A stretch of DNA of 64,000 nucleotides from Streptomyces sp. M41(2017) (GCF_002078175.1 NZ_MWFK01000001.1:3038001-3102000), one strand, 5' to 3'; shown: positions 25,067 to 33,442, counted from the first letter of the stretch. Numbers and translations: made by a program. Notes: generated by a model not told the origin, from the letters alone.

Positions 25067-25519
25067 ATGAGTTCCGAGCCCCCGGACGGTCTACTGACTG
25101 TGGATTCCGCGACACCCGCCGTACTCGTGCTGCCAGGACTCGTCACCCGCGACGAGGTGCCCCGGCTCTGCGCCGACGTCCGCGCCCGCCTGGAAGCGAC
25201 CGGAGGAGGCGTCGTGGTCTGCGATGTCGCGGGCCTCGGACCGCCCGGACTCGCCGCCGTCGACGCGCTGGCCCGGCTGGAGCTCACGGCCCGGCGGGCC
25301 GGGGGCCGGATACGGCTGAAGGACCCCGACCCCGCGCTGCGTGCCCTACTCGACCTCGTCGGCCTCCGCTTCGACACCGCCGCCGGTGCCGCCCCGGACC
25401 CCGGAGGCCGTGAGTGCCGCGACCTCCTCGGGACCGTCCAGGTGCGGCGGGAGCCCGAACAACGGGAACCAGCGCGCGGTGTCGAGGAAGCAGTGGAACC
25501 CGGTGATGCGGCCCTTTGA
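25067..25519 (+). CDS. STAS domain protein
   Basis: The 150-residue protein has an STAS fold at about residues 10-100: alternating strands and helices with VVVCDVAGLGPPGLAAVDAL at about 51-70. At the site where anti-sigma factor antagonists carry the phosphorylated Ser (Asp-Ser-x-Gly), this protein reads PPG, so classical switch phosphorylation is unlikely. The C-terminal 40 residues are charged and low complexity. They are encoded in a 174-bp antisense overlap with the 3' end of the ECF sigma gene, so the true end may be unusual. ATG 25067 is preferred over upstream codons. A link to the neighbouring sigma factor is suggested by position only. Confidence 0.7.
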   Translation: MSSEPPDGLLTVDSATPAVLVLPGLVTRDEVPRLCADVRARLEATGGGVVVCDVAGLGPPGLAAVDALARLELTARRAGGRIRLKDPDPALRALLDLVGLRFDTAAGAAPDPGGRECRDLLGTVQVRREPEQREPARGVEEAVEPGDAAL

Positions 25520-26419
25520 GATCTCCAGCGCCTGGACCGCCCAGGGCACGTAGCCCCCGGCTTCCTCGTCCGGCTTGTAGTGCGCGAAGCCCGGCAGGCC
25601 GTTCACCTCGACCGGGATCAGCCGCGAGTTCGCGCAGGCGGCACCCATCGTCGTCATGAAGCCGGTGATGTCCGACGTGCCGCGCAGCCACAGGTCGAAC
25701 GGCGGCATCGTCATGATCGCGTCCTCGTGGAGGAGCGCCGTCAACGCGGTCATGTCATAGCCCTCGAACGCCGCCACATAGCGCTCCAGGAGCTTCTGCT
25801 GCTCCTCGTCCAGCGGGTCCGAGGTGGCGGCGTCCGCGCCCTCCCCCTCGCTCTCGGCGAGGGTGGCGCGGGCTCGCTGGAGCGCGCTGTTGACCGACGC
25901 GACCGTCGTGCCGAGCAGCTCGGCGACCTCGCTCGCCCGCCACGCGAGGACCTCGCGCAGGATGAGCACCGCGCGCTGCTTGGGCGGGAGCTGCTGGAGG
26001 GCCGCCATGAAGGCGAGGCGCACGGACTCCTTGGCGACCGCGGCCTCCGCCGGGTCACCGGTCGTGGGCAGCACACGGGCGTCGGGCATCGGCTCCAGCC
26101 AGGTGTTGTCCGCGCGGGGGGTGAGGGCCGCCTGGGCGAGCGGTGAGGGGCCGGTGAGGTCCATCGGGCGCGCCCTGCGGTTGCCCGCGTTGAGCATGTC
26201 CAGGCAGACGTTCGTCGCGATGCGGTACAGCCAGGACCGCATAGAGGAGCGGCCCTCGAACTTGTCGTAGCTGCGCCAGGCGCGGACCATCGTGTCCTGC
26301 ACCGCGTCCTCGGCCTCGAAGGAGGAGCCGAGCATCCGGTAGCAGTACCCGGTCAGCTCGACCCGGTGCTTCTCCAGCCGGACGTCCAGGTCTGCCGTCG
26401 TCGCCGTGCCCTCGCTCAT
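25346..26419 (-). CDS. ECF sigma factor with SnoaL-like C-terminal domain (SigG/SigJ type)
   Basis: The 357-residue protein has sigma region 2 at about 10-80 (ELTGYCYRMLGSSFEAEDAVQDTMVRAWR, cited by its ends) and region 4 at about 135-190 (LPPKQRAVLILREVLAW then SEVAELLGTTVASVNSALQRAR). These are followed by about 150 residues of SnoaL/NTF2-like fold with the pattern LWLRGTSDITGFM. Sigma factors of this build lack a classical anti-sigma factor, and the C-terminal domain controls activity. ATG 26419 is chosen; an in-frame TTG lies two codons earlier. Its 3' end overlaps the STAS gene on the other strand. It follows the MFS gene on the same strand but is separated by two terminators, so it is independently expressed. 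Confidence 0.9.
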   Translation of the reverse strand: MSEGTATTADLDVRLEKHRVELTGYCYRMLGSSFEAEDAVQDTMVRAWRSYDKFEGRSSMRSWLYRIATNVCLDMLNAGNRRARPMDLTGPSPLAQAALTPRADNTWLEPMPDARVLPTTGDPAEAAVAKESVRLAFMAALQQLPPKQRAVLILREVLAWRASEVAELLGTTVASVNSALQRARATLAESEGEGADAATSDPLDEEQQKLLERYVAAFEGYDMTALTALLHEDAIMTMPPFDLWLRGTSDITGFMTTMGAACANSRLIPVEVNGLPGFAHYKPDEEAGGYVPWAVQALEISKGRITGFHCFLDTARWFPLFGLPPHLDGPEEVAALTASGVRGGTGGGVEAEADEVE

Positions 26420-26552
26420 AGCCAACCCACCCCTGTGGCCTGTTCTCCGTCCCGCGCGTCATTGCGCCGGCACTTCGGAAGCTACCGCAGCCCACTGACA
26501 ATGGCGTGCGGAGCGGGGAAACCCGCAGGTCGAAGGGGTGGTGCGGGAGGCC

Positions 26553-26614
26553 GATTCCGCGCCTGCGCGGGCGCGGAATCGGCGCGCGGCGGGCTCTCAG
26601 CGGGCGAGAGCCCG
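26553..26614 (-). terminator. Tandem terminators after the MFS gene
   Basis: GATTCCGCGCC (26553-26563) pairs with 26570-26580, and CGGGCTCTC (26590-26598) pairs with 26606-26614. Both lie just past the MFS stop in the minus-strand direction. Confidence 0.6.
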
Positions 26615-26628
26615 CGCGCGGCACCCTC

Positions 26629-27915
26629 TCAGTGGGCGAGCGCGGGCGTCCTGCGGGCCGCGGCGCGTGCCGCGTGCGAGCCGGCCAGGGTGATCGAGAC
26701 GACGCCGAGCACCGCGAGGAGCCCCATGACCACCGTGCCCGCCCAGCCGCCGGCGTGGAAGGCGACCGCGCCGAGCGTGCTGCCCGCGCTGGAGCCGATG
26801 TAGTACGCGGACTGGTAGAGGGCCGAGGCCTGTGCCCGGCCGTGCTGCGCGGTGTGGCTCACCGACGAGGACGCGACCGCGTGGCCGGCGAAGAAGCCCG
26901 CCGTGATCAGTACGAGGCCGAGCAGGACCAGGACCAGCGAGTCCCCGAGGGAGAGCAGCAGCCCAGCCGTCGTGGTCCCGCCCGCCAGGTACAGGGAGCC
27001 GCGGCGGCCGACCCGGCCGACCAGCCGGCCCGCCGTCGACGCGGACACCGTGCCGACCAGGTACACCAGGAAGATCGAACCGACGATGCCCTGGGGGAGC
27101 GAGAAGGGTGCCTCCGTCAGGCGGTAGCCGATGACCGTGTAGACCCCGCCGAACACCATCATGAACAGCGCGCCGATCGCGTACAGCCGGCGCAGCAGCG
27201 GGTTCGCGAGGTGGTCGCGCACCGTGCGGGCCAGCACCCGGGGCCGCAGCGAGCCCTGCGCGAAGTGCCGGGGTGCGGGCAGCAGCATCCGGAAGGCGAC
27301 CGCGCAGGCCACGGCGATCAGCCCGATCACACCGACGGCCACCCGCCAGCCCCACTCCTGGGCGACCCAGCCGGTGATCACCCGGCCGCTCATCCCGCCG
27401 ACGCTGTTGCCCGCGACGAACAGGCCGATCGCGGTGATCAGCGCCTTGGGCCGGACCTCCTCCGCCAGATACGCGGTCGCCGAGGCCGGGAGGCCCGCGA
27501 GGGCCGCGCCCTGCACCGCCCGCAGAGCCACCAGCGCGCCGATCGACGGCGCGAAGGGCACGAGGAGACCGACGGACACCGCAACCGCCAGGGAGGCCGT
27601 CATCAACGTACGGCGTCCGAAGCGCTCCGACAGGGCGCTCATCGGGAGGACGAACAGGGCCAGTCCGCCGGTCGCCGCCGACACCGTCCAGCTCGCCTCG
27701 CTCGCGCTCACCGCGAAGTCCGCGGAGACGAGCGGGAGGAGGGCCTGCGTGGAGTAGAGGAGCGCGAAGGTCGCGACACCCGCAAGGAAGAGCGCGAAGC
27801 TCATCCGGCGGTAGCCGGGCCCGCCCGGGGCCATACGGGAATCGGTGGTGTCGGTGTCGGGGGCTGACGAGGTGGCGGCCACCGTGGTGGACGCCCCGGT
27901 ACTGGCGGAAGGCAT
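26629..27915 (-). CDS. MFS transporter (AraJ/YnfM-like drug or sugar efflux)
   Basis: The 428-residue protein has a disordered N-terminus of about 30 residues, then twelve hydrophobic helices. The MFS motif A variant LSERFGRRTLM lies at about residues 93-103 between helices 2 and 3. Further helix motifs such as LPASATAYLAEEVRPK at about 140-155 are typical of the DHA1-like efflux group. The second half carries GRLVGRVGRRGSLYL near 287, the repeat of motif A. It probably exports a small molecule by proton antiport. It is divergent from a LysR regulator with only 62 bp between starts, the classical arrangement of a LysR-controlled exporter. The substrate is unknown. Confidence 0.9.
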   Translation of the reverse strand: MPSASTGASTTVAATSSAPDTDTTDSRMAPGGPGYRRMSFALFLAGVATFALLYSTQALLPLVSADFAVSASEASWTVSAATGGLALFVLPMSALSERFGRRTLMTASLAVAVSVGLLVPFAPSIGALVALRAVQGAALAGLPASATAYLAEEVRPKALITAIGLFVAGNSVGGMSGRVITGWVAQEWGWRVAVGVIGLIAVACAVAFRMLLPAPRHFAQGSLRPRVLARTVRDHLANPLLRRLYAIGALFMMVFGGVYTVIGYRLTEAPFSLPQGIVGSIFLVYLVGTVSASTAGRLVGRVGRRGSLYLAGGTTTAGLLLSLGDSLVLVLLGLVLITAGFFAGHAVASSSVSHTAQHGRAQASALYQSAYYIGSSAGSTLGAVAFHAGGWAGTVVMGLLAVLGVVSITLAGSHAARAAARRTPALAH

Positions 27916-27977
27916 GCCTCGAACGTAGGGACCCGTCGTTCATCCGTCCAATGCATGGAATCGCCATAATCGTTCCC

Positions 27978-28940
27978 ATGGCGCATCAGCAGAGGTCAGA
28001 GGCTCACCTGTCACCGTTCAGTGACACAGAAGACATCGGGAACATGGCCGCCGTGCTCGCTCCGCGGCTCGCCCACTTCGCGGGTGTCGCGCGCACCGAG
28101 CACGTCACCCGCGCCGCGCAGGAGATGCAGGTCCCCCAGTCCACGCTCTCCCGGTCGCTGGTCCGGCTCGAACAGGACCTGGGCGTCGACCTGTTCGCCC
28201 GCCGCGGCCGGACCCTGTCGCTGACCCCCGCGGGCCGCACGTTCCTGTCCTCGGTGGAGCGCGCCCTCGCGGAGATCGAGCGCGCCGCCGACGAGGTCCG
28301 CGCCGACGCCGACCCGGCCACCGGCAAGGTCGCCTTCGGCTTCCTGCACACCATGGGCTCCGAGACCGTGCCCGGTCTGATCCGGGCCTTCCGCGCCGAC
28401 CATCCGCGGGTGCGCTTCAGTCTCGTGCAGAACTACGGGGAGGCCATGCTGGAGCGGCTGCGCTCCGGCGAACTGGACCTGTGCCTCACCTCGCCGGTGC
28501 CGGACGCGCCGGACCTGGTGGGCCGCCGTCTCGACGAGCAGAAGCTGCGGCTCGTCGTGCCGGCCGATCATCCGCTGGCCGGCCGCAGGCGCGTGCGCCT
28601 GGCCGAGGCGGCCGACGAGAGCTTCGTGACCCTGGAACCCGGCTACGGGATGCGCCGGATCACCGACGACCTCTGCCAGGAGGCCGGGTTCCGGCCGCGC
28701 ATCGCCTTCGAGGGAGAGGAGGCGGAGACCCTCCGCGGCCTCGTCGCGGCCGGCCTCGGTGTCGCCCTGCTGCCGCCACCGGCCGTCGCCCGCCCGGGAG
28801 TTGTCGAACTGACGGTCACCGCGCCGCGGGCCGTCCGCGAGATCGGTGTCGCCTGGCTCGACGGGCACCCGGACACCCCGCCGGTGGCCGCCTTCAAGAA
28901 GTTCCTGCTGTCCCGCAGGGGCCGCCTGCTGCCCGACTGA
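27978..28940 (+). CDS. LysR family transcriptional regulator
   Basis: The 320-residue protein has an N-terminal winged helix-turn-helix (THVTRAAQEMQVPQSTLSRS at about 46-65) after a 30-residue extension. The periplasmic-binding-protein-like effector domain runs from about 105 to 315. ATG 27978 is the best start; ATG 27951 would overlap the divergent promoter. The effector domain resembles the YwbI/CynR-like activators often paired with exporters. The 62-bp region shared with the MFS gene contains ATTCCATGCATTGG-type dyad sequence at about 27949-27960 that could be the LysR box. Regulation of the exporter is inferred from position; the effector is unknown. Confidence 0.9.
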   Translation: MAHQQRSEAHLSPFSDTEDIGNMAAVLAPRLAHFAGVARTEHVTRAAQEMQVPQSTLSRSLVRLEQDLGVDLFARRGRTLSLTPAGRTFLSSVERALAEIERAADEVRADADPATGKVAFGFLHTMGSETVPGLIRAFRADHPRVRFSLVQNYGEAMLERLRSGELDLCLTSPVPDAPDLVGRRLDEQKLRLVVPADHPLAGRRRVRLAEAADESFVTLEPGYGMRRITDDLCQEAGFRPRIAFEGEEAETLRGLVAAGLGVALLPPPAVARPGVVELTVTAPRAVREIGVAWLDGHPDTPPVAAFKKFLLSRRGRLLPD

Positions 28941-28974
28941 CCCACCGCGCGCCGCGTGACCCGCCCTGGGGCGG

Positions 28975-29175
28975 GTCCGCGAAGTCTCGCCGGCCCGGGG
29001 ACGCCTGGCACGCACGCTCGCCGCACCGGCCCCGGACCCGAGTACGTCCAGTGGGCAGGCCTGCGCCCTGCACACCGAGAGCACGCTTCCCCGAGCTCTC
29101 GGCTGCGTTCGAGCAGGGGAGGCGCCAATGACGCCGCCGGGCCCGTGCTTCGGCGGACGACGTGACGTCGCGGAC
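28975..29175. repeat. Intergenic element with terminal inverted repeats, copy 1
   Basis: The left end GTCCGCGAAGTCTCGCC (28975-28991) and the inverted right end GTCCGCGACGTCACGTC (complement of 29159-29175) form imperfect terminal repeats. Both ends and the adjacent ACGCCTGGCACG block are shared with the element at 56540-56635. The interior at about 29088-29130 contains the CTCTCGGCTGCGTTCGAGCA sequence that I recognise as common in streptomycete intergenic DNA. It lies between convergent genes, and the next gene's TAG stop begins six bases beyond its right end. Confidence 0.65.
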
Positions 29176-29180
29176 ACCCC

Positions 29181-29942
29181 CTAGCGGCGCAGCGACTGTC
29201 CGAAGCCCGCCGCGAGCGGCATCCGCAGGCCCAGCGGCGGCGGGGCGGCGAACGCGTCCTCGACGGGCCGGGAGAAGGAGTGGCCGAACAGCGACCCCAG
29301 CACGAAGTCCTCGGCCAGGGAGAGGACTTCGTGCCGGTGCTGGTGCAGCGCGTGTCCGTCGGAGTGGACCTCGAAGCGGCAGATGTCGCGGTTGGCCTTC
29401 TTCGCGCGTGCCGCGAGCCGGAAGGACAACTCCGGGTCGGTGCGCTCGTCGTTGGTGCCGTGCACGATCAGCACCCGTCGCCCGGCCAGCTGTTTCACCG
29501 GTTCGGGTGGCGCCGCGACGTCCTCCTCCGGCAGCCAGGGTGCCAGCGCCAGCACGGAGTTGACGGCGGTGTGGCCGCCGGCGCGCAGAGCGGCCCGGGC
29601 GCCCATGTCGATGCCGGCCAGGCACACGGGGACGTCCCCGTAACGGCGTACGACCTCGTCCGCGGCCCAGGACGCGTCGCCCGCGAGATGGGCCTCGCCG
29701 CCGTTCCAGCCGCGGACCCGGTAGTGCACCACGTGCGTGACCAGGCCTTCCGTCCGCCCCGCGCGGGACAGCCTGCGGCCCAGCGCGCGAACGGAGGCGG
29801 CCGCCATCATGGGAGAGGGTCTGCGGTCCGAGGTCTGCTCGCCGCCCGGCAGCAGCAGAACAACCCCGCTGACCGCCGTCGGCTCCGGGCCGAGCGCCCT
29901 CCCCAACCGGGCCATCCGAACCGGCGTCGCTTGCTGTGCCAT
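29181..29942 (-). CDS. Alpha/beta hydrolase (dienelactone hydrolase-like) with Asp at nucleophile site
   Basis: The 253-residue cytoplasmic alpha/beta hydrolase lacks a signal peptide. The fold is visible from VVLLLPGGEQTS at about 27-38 (oxyanion strand). The nucleophile elbow CLAGIDMGARAALR at about 106-119 has Asp in the place of the usual Ser. The acid loop is HGTNDERTDP near 160 and the histidine loop HSDGHALHQH near 193. Asp nucleophiles occur in epoxide hydrolases and haloalkane dehalogenases, but the rest of the sequence resembles dienelactone hydrolase/esterase types, so the reaction is uncertain. Its TAG stop lies next to the right end of a repeat element. It is divergent from adenosine deaminase, without evident connection. 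Confidence 0.8.
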   Translation of the reverse strand: MAQQATPVRMARLGRALGPEPTAVSGVVLLLPGGEQTSDRRPSPMMAAASVRALGRRLSRAGRTEGLVTHVVHYRVRGWNGGEAHLAGDASWAADEVVRRYGDVPVCLAGIDMGARAALRAGGHTAVNSVLALAPWLPEEDVAAPPEPVKQLAGRRVLIVHGTNDERTDPELSFRLAARAKKANRDICRFEVHSDGHALHQHRHEVLSLAEDFVLGSLFGHSFSRPVEDAFAAPPPLGLRMPLAAGFGQSLRR

Positions 29943-30027
29943 GACAGAACAGTGTCAGAAGCATCGGTGTACGCCACCCGTCCGCACGGTCACCGTTACG
30001 TATCGACGGATCTGTGCACCAGGAGTT

Positions 30028-30039
30028 CTACGCGCGTAG
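30028..30039. promoter_or_regulatory. Nucleoside-regulon operator, upstream of adenosine deaminase
   Basis: This perfect palindrome CTACGCGCGTAG lies immediately upstream of a TAGAGT -10-like hexamer (30044-30049) and 16 bp before the ATG. Binding would cover the core promoter. Confidence 0.8.
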
Positions 30040-30055
30040 GGGCTAGAGTGCGAAA

Positions 30056-31210
30056 ATGACGAGCCAGATCCGGAACACCCCGAGCTCGGAACAGATCCGC
30101 CGGGCGCCCAAGGTCCTGCTGCACGATCATCTCGACGGGGGCCTGCGCCCCGGGACGATCGTCGAACTCGCCCGGGAGTCGGGCTACTCGAACCTCCCCG
30201 AGACCGATGCCGACAAGCTCGGCCTCTGGTTCCGCGAGGCCGCCGACTCCGGTTCGCTGGAGCGGTACCTGGAGACCTTCGCCCACACCTGCGCCGTCAT
30301 GCAGACCCGCGAGGCACTGGTCCGGGTGGCCCGCGAGTGCGCCGAGGACCTCGCCGAGGACGGTGTCGTGTACGCCGAGGTGCGGTATGCGCCCGAACAG
30401 CACCTGGAGGGCGGGCTCAGCCTCGAAGAGGTCGTCGAGGCGGTCAACGAGGGTTTCCGGGAGGGGGAGCGGCTGGCCCGGGAGAACGGCCACCGCATCC
30501 GGGTCGGCGCGCTGCTCACCGCGATGCGGCACGCGGCCCGCGCCCTGGAGATCGCCGAACTCGCCAACCGCTACCGCGATCTGGGCGTCGTCGGCTTCGA
30601 CATCGCGGGCGCCGAAGCCGGGTTCCCGCCCACCCGGCACCTGGACGCCTTCGAGTACCTCAAGCGCGAGAACAACCACTTCACGATCCACGCCGGCGAG
30701 GCGTTCGGACTGCCGTCCATCTGGCAGGCCCTCCAGTGGTGCGGCGCCGACCGGCTCGGCCACGGCGTCCGCATCATCGACGACATCACGGTGCGCGAGG
30801 ACGGTTCGGTCGAGCTCGGGCGGCTCGCCTCCTACGTCCGGGACAAGCGCATCCCGCTGGAGCTGTGCCCGAGCTCCAACCTCCAGACCGGCGCCGCCGA
30901 CTCGTACGCCGAGCACCCGATCGGGCTGCTGCGGCGGCTGCATTTCCGCGCCACGGTCAATACGGACAACAGGCTGATGTCCGGGACGAGTATGAGCCGG
31001 GAATTCGAGCACCTTGTCGAAGTGTTCGGTTATTCGCTCGACGACATGCAGTGGTTCTCGGTCAATGCTATGAAGTCAGCATTCATTCCTTTCGATGAAC
31101 GACTTGCCATGATCAATGACGTGATCAAGCCCGGATATGCAGAACTCAAGTCCGAATGGCTGTTCCAGCAGACCGCCTCGACCAGCGGTTCTGTCGGGGA
31201 TCAGGCCTGA
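30056..31210 (+). CDS. add: Adenosine deaminase
   Basis: The 384-residue TIM-barrel enzyme converts adenosine and deoxyadenosine to inosine and deoxyinosine. Metal and catalytic motifs are in order: [12 protein letters not shown] at about 21-32 (HxH), [10 protein letters not shown] near 210 (His and catalytic Glu), RLGHGVRI near 235, and the C-terminal [16 protein letters not shown] near 300, where the actinobacterial form has TDN in place of TDD. Length fits the actinobacterial ADA group. ATG 30056 lies only seven bases after a TAGAGT -10-like element, so the mRNA may be leaderless. It feeds inosine to the purine nucleoside phosphorylase at 46.4 kb. Control by the palindrome at 30028 is inferred. 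A hairpin with T-run follows. Confidence 0.95.
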   Translation: MTSQIRNTPSSEQIRRAPKVLLHDHLDGGLRPGTIVELARESGYSNLPETDADKLGLWFREAADSGSLERYLETFAHTCAVMQTREALVRVARECAEDLAEDGVVYAEVRYAPEQHLEGGLSLEEVVEAVNEGFREGERLARENGHRIRVGALLTAMRHAARALEIAELANRYRDLGVVGFDIAGAEAGFPPTRHLDAFEYLKRENNHFTIHAGEAFGLPSIWQALQWCGADRLGHGVRIIDDITVREDGSVELGRLASYVRDKRIPLELCPSSNLQTGAADSYAEHPIGLLRRLHFRATVNTDNRLMSGTSMSREFEHLVEVFGYSLDDMQWFSVNAMKSAFIPFDERLAMINDVIKPGYAELKSEWLFQQTASTSGSVGDQA

Positions 31211-31222
31211 TCGGAGCGGGTG

Positions 31223-31269
31223 GAAAGCGGCCGGGTCTTCACTTCTTCTCCATGACTCGGCCGCTTTTC
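31223..31269 (+). terminator. Terminator of adenosine deaminase gene
   Basis: AAAGCGGCCG (31224-31233) pairs with CGGCCGCTTT (31258-31267) and ends in a short T-run. It lies 13 bp after the stop codon. Confidence 0.7.
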
Positions 31270-31345
31270 GATGTTTGCGGACGGCGGGTTCGCGTGTTTA
31301 CGGTTCTGGACCGCTCACATCCCCGTCTTCAAGGACGCATTCAAT

Positions 31346-31699
31346 ATGAAGCAGTCTGCAGCCAAGACCCTCGGTGTCGCCGCTCTCGGTGCCGCGTTCG
31401 CCGCCGCCGGCGCGGGTGCCGCGAACGCCGCCCCGGCCGTGCCGGACGCCTCCTCGGCGCTGGACACCGTCACCCGGACGCTCCCCGCCGAGAACGTCGC
31501 CAAGGCGCTCCCCGGTGCCGGTGAGGCGCTCGCCCAGGGTCAGAACGCGCTCGGCACGGGCGTCGCCGCCGCGCAGCCCGCCGCCGCGCGACTGCTCGCC
31601 GACGGCCCCGCCGCGCCGGTGGCCGGACTGCTCGGTGGCCTGCCGGTGCAGGGCCTGCCCACGCACGGCCTGCCGGTGAACGGGATCCCGCTGGGCTGA
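31346..31699 (+). CDS. Small secreted protein of unknown function
   Basis: The 117-residue protein begins with a clear Sec signal peptide (MKQSAAKTLGVAALG, alanine-rich core, cleavage after ANA near residue 28). The mature about 89 residues are rich in Ala, Pro and Gly. They end in a GLP repeat: GLPVQGLP, THGLP, then NGIPLG. There are no cysteines, so it is not a chaplin-like disulfide protein. AAGGA lies ten bases before ATG 31346. It is monocistronic with strong hairpins on either side. A second protein of similar build lies at 37888. Both may be surface or spore-coat related, which is a guess; no function is assigned. Confidence 0.75.
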   Translation: MKQSAAKTLGVAALGAAFAAAGAGAANAAPAVPDASSALDTVTRTLPAENVAKALPGAGEALAQGQNALGTGVAAAQPAAARLLADGPAAPVAGLLGGLPVQGLPTHGLPVNGIPLG

Positions 31700-31754
31700 T
31701 CCCCCCCCGGCAGATCCGGCCCCCTTCCCCGCCGACCCGGGGTCTTTCTGCTGT

Positions 31755-31805
31755 GCGAACGCCGGTGGGGCGCACCCGAGACGGGTGCGCCCCACCGGCG
31801 TTCGC
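31755..31805. terminator. Bidirectional terminator between secreted protein and PspC gene
   Basis: A 23-bp perfect stem pairs 31755-31777 with 31783-31805 around a 5-nt loop. It lies between convergent genes and can serve both strands. Confidence 0.85.
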
Positions 31806-31844
31806 CGTGCGAGGGGCCGGGTGCCGCCCGGGTCACCGGGCCGT

Positions 31845-32048
31845 TCACCAGGCGGTGCGGGAGGCCTTGTCCTCGGAGGGGAAGAGGATCCACAGCGCGA
31901 TGTAGAGCAGGAACTGCGGGCCGGGGAGCAGGCAGGACACCACGAAGATGACGCGCATCGTGGTCGCGGAGGTGCCGAAGCGCCGTGCCAGCGCAGCACA
32001 GACTCCGCCGATCATGCGGCCGTTCGTGGGGCGGGCAAGGGCGGTCAT
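31845..32048 (-). CDS. PspC domain membrane protein
   Basis: The 67-residue protein is a minimal PspC domain: RMIGGVCAALARRFGTSATT at about 11-30 followed by one hydrophobic segment, VIFVVSCLLPGPQFLLYIAL, at about 33-52 and a short charged tail. PspC proteins are membrane-bound stress or two-component-associated modules; in actinobacteria many stand alone. Length is typical of the stand-alone form. It lies between the strong bidirectional terminator and the VanZ gene on the same strand, near the afsQ operon. Its partner is unknown. ATG 32048 is followed directly by the conserved sequence and is preceded by a purine-rich GGAG. Confidence 0.88.
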   Translation of the reverse strand: MTALARPTNGRMIGGVCAALARRFGTSATTMRVIFVVSCLLPGPQFLLYIALWILFPSEDKASRTAW

Positions 32049-32160
32049 GGTGGCTCCTTCGCGAACCGTCGTGGAGTCCCGGCGAGCCGGTCTCCGTCGT
32101 CATCGGCGCGTTCACCGATGTCTTCGACAGTACGAGGACGAAGGGGGGCGAAGCGTCGCT

Positions 32161-32721
32161 CTACGGAGCGATGCCGACCCTGGGAATCGTCGGGGTCAGA
32201 CCCTGAGCGGGGTCCTCCCGGAGAACGGTCGCCCGGTGCCGCGTCTCCGCCCGGCGACGGATCCCGGCGCGCACGGCGGGTACGACCGCGAGGTGCGCGA
32301 GGGCCACCCCGAGAGTGTTCAGCAGGATCGAGTCGATGTCGACGACCTGGCCGGGAACCCCGGTCTGGAGCAGCTCTATGCCCAGCGACAGCAGGGTGCC
32401 CGCGGCGACCGTCCGCAGCAGCGAACCGAGCGTGGAGACCGCGAGCCTGCCACTCGCCAGCGGCAGCAGCACCCCCAGCGGGGCGAGCAGTCCGAGCCCC
32501 GCGGCGATCCGGCGGGCCGCCGCCTCCGGGTCCAGTGCCAGGTCGGCTCTGATGCCGGCGAACGGCCGCAGATTGGCGGCACTCACCCAGGGGACGTCCA
32601 GCGGGCGCAGGGTGATCCAGGCGACGAGGGCGAGGTGTGCGACGAGGAGGACACCTCCTGCCACACGGACGCGGGTGACGGCACGGTCGCCGTCCGAACC
32701 AAGACGCTGCACGTCCCCCAA
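32161..32721 (-). CDS. VanZ family membrane protein
   Basis: The 186-residue protein has four to five hydrophobic segments and the VanZ-like core, with LRPLDVPWVSAANLRPFAGI near residues 38-57 and SLGIELLQTGVPGQVVDIDS near 110-129, the family's most conserved stretch. VanZ proteins are linked to low-level teicoplanin resistance in enterococci, but actinobacterial members are widespread and of unknown role. It lies on the same strand as afsQ3, 55 bp downstream and separated by a hairpin, so it is probably not a strict member of that operon. ATG 32721 is used; no stronger alternative is seen. A cell-envelope role is plausible only. Confidence 0.85.
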   Translation of the reverse strand: MGDVQRLGSDGDRAVTRVRVAGGVLLVAHLALVAWITLRPLDVPWVSAANLRPFAGIRADLALDPEAAARRIAAGLGLLAPLGVLLPLASGRLAVSTLGSLLRTVAAGTLLSLGIELLQTGVPGQVVDIDSILLNTLGVALAHLAVVPAVRAGIRRRAETRHRATVLREDPAQGLTPTIPRVGIAP

Positions 32722-32748
32722 GACGCCGGGTCCGGCACGATCGGTTCC

Positions 32749-32774
32749 GGGGCCGGGATTTTCACCCCGGCCCC
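32749..32774 (-). terminator. Terminator of the afsQ operon
   Basis: GGGGCCGGG (32749-32757) pairs with CCCGGCCCC (32766-32774) around ATTTTCAC, directly after the afsQ3 stop. Confidence 0.65.
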
Positions 32775-32776
32775 GC

Positions 32777-33442
32777 TCACGAACCCTCGACCGCCGTCGC
32801 TCCCGGGGACTCGGTGCCCGGCGAGGAACGCACCTCGGGCGTGCAGGTGTACGTGCGCAGCGGGTCGGGCGCCGGACCGCCGAGGACGACGGTGCCGTCG
32901 TCCCGCGCCGCGGCCGAGTCGGAGAACGTGCAGACGATCTGTGCGAGGGCCGTCGGCGTGAGGTCCGCGGGGGAGGTGCTCAGCCGCAGTGTGTCCTCGG
33001 GGTCCCGGCCGTGCGGCCCGCCGACCGTCATCCCGCCCCGCACGTCCGTCGAGTACCGAGCCTGCTGTTCCGGCGTCGACGGAGTCTCGGCGAGTTCGTC
33101 GAGCAGGCCCTGGGCCACCAGGACGCGGCGCGCCGCCTCCGCCGTGCCGTCGGGGATGCGCACCGACCGGTCGACGGTGACCAGCTGCGCCGAGCAGATC
33201 AGGAACACCTGGACGGGCACACCGCCCGAGGACGGGGTGGCCGTGTCCTGGCCGGACAGCGCGCAGGGAACACGGGAGGGAGCGGGTCCGAAGTCGGTGG
33301 GGACCTGCGTGGAGCGGATTCCGCACCCCGTGAGCAGCGCGGCCAGCAGCGGCAGCGCCAGCCAGGGCCGCATCCGCCCCGGCAGGGGCCGCCGGGCCGG
33401 GTGCGGGGCTTCGTCGTGGGCGTGGGCGCGTGCGGGGGTCAT
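32777..33442 (-). CDS. afsQ3: AfsQ3-like lipoprotein (GerMN-type)
   Basis: The 221-residue lipoprotein has a long n-region, a hydrophobic core and lipobox LLTGC with the acylated Cys at about residue 40. The mature part has a GerMN-like fold with VQVFLICSAQLVTVDRSV near 79-96 and LVAQGLLDEL near 109. Its ATG overlaps the stop of the sensor kinase gene (ATGA), so it is translationally coupled. In S. coelicolor the third gene of this operon is the lipoprotein afsQ3, which is the basis for the name. It probably sits outside the membrane near AfsQ2 and modulates sensing; that role is inference. A later start at 33373 would shorten the n-region and is an alternative. Confidence 0.85.
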   Translation of the reverse strand: MTPARAHAHDEAPHPARRPLPGRMRPWLALPLLAALLTGCGIRSTQVPTDFGPAPSRVPCALSGQDTATPSSGGVPVQVFLICSAQLVTVDRSVRIPDGTAEAARRVLVAQGLLDELAETPSTPEQQARYSTDVRGGMTVGGPHGRDPEDTLRLSTSPADLTPTALAQIVCTFSDSAAARDDGTVVLGGPAPDPLRTYTCTPEVRSSPGTESPGATAVEGS

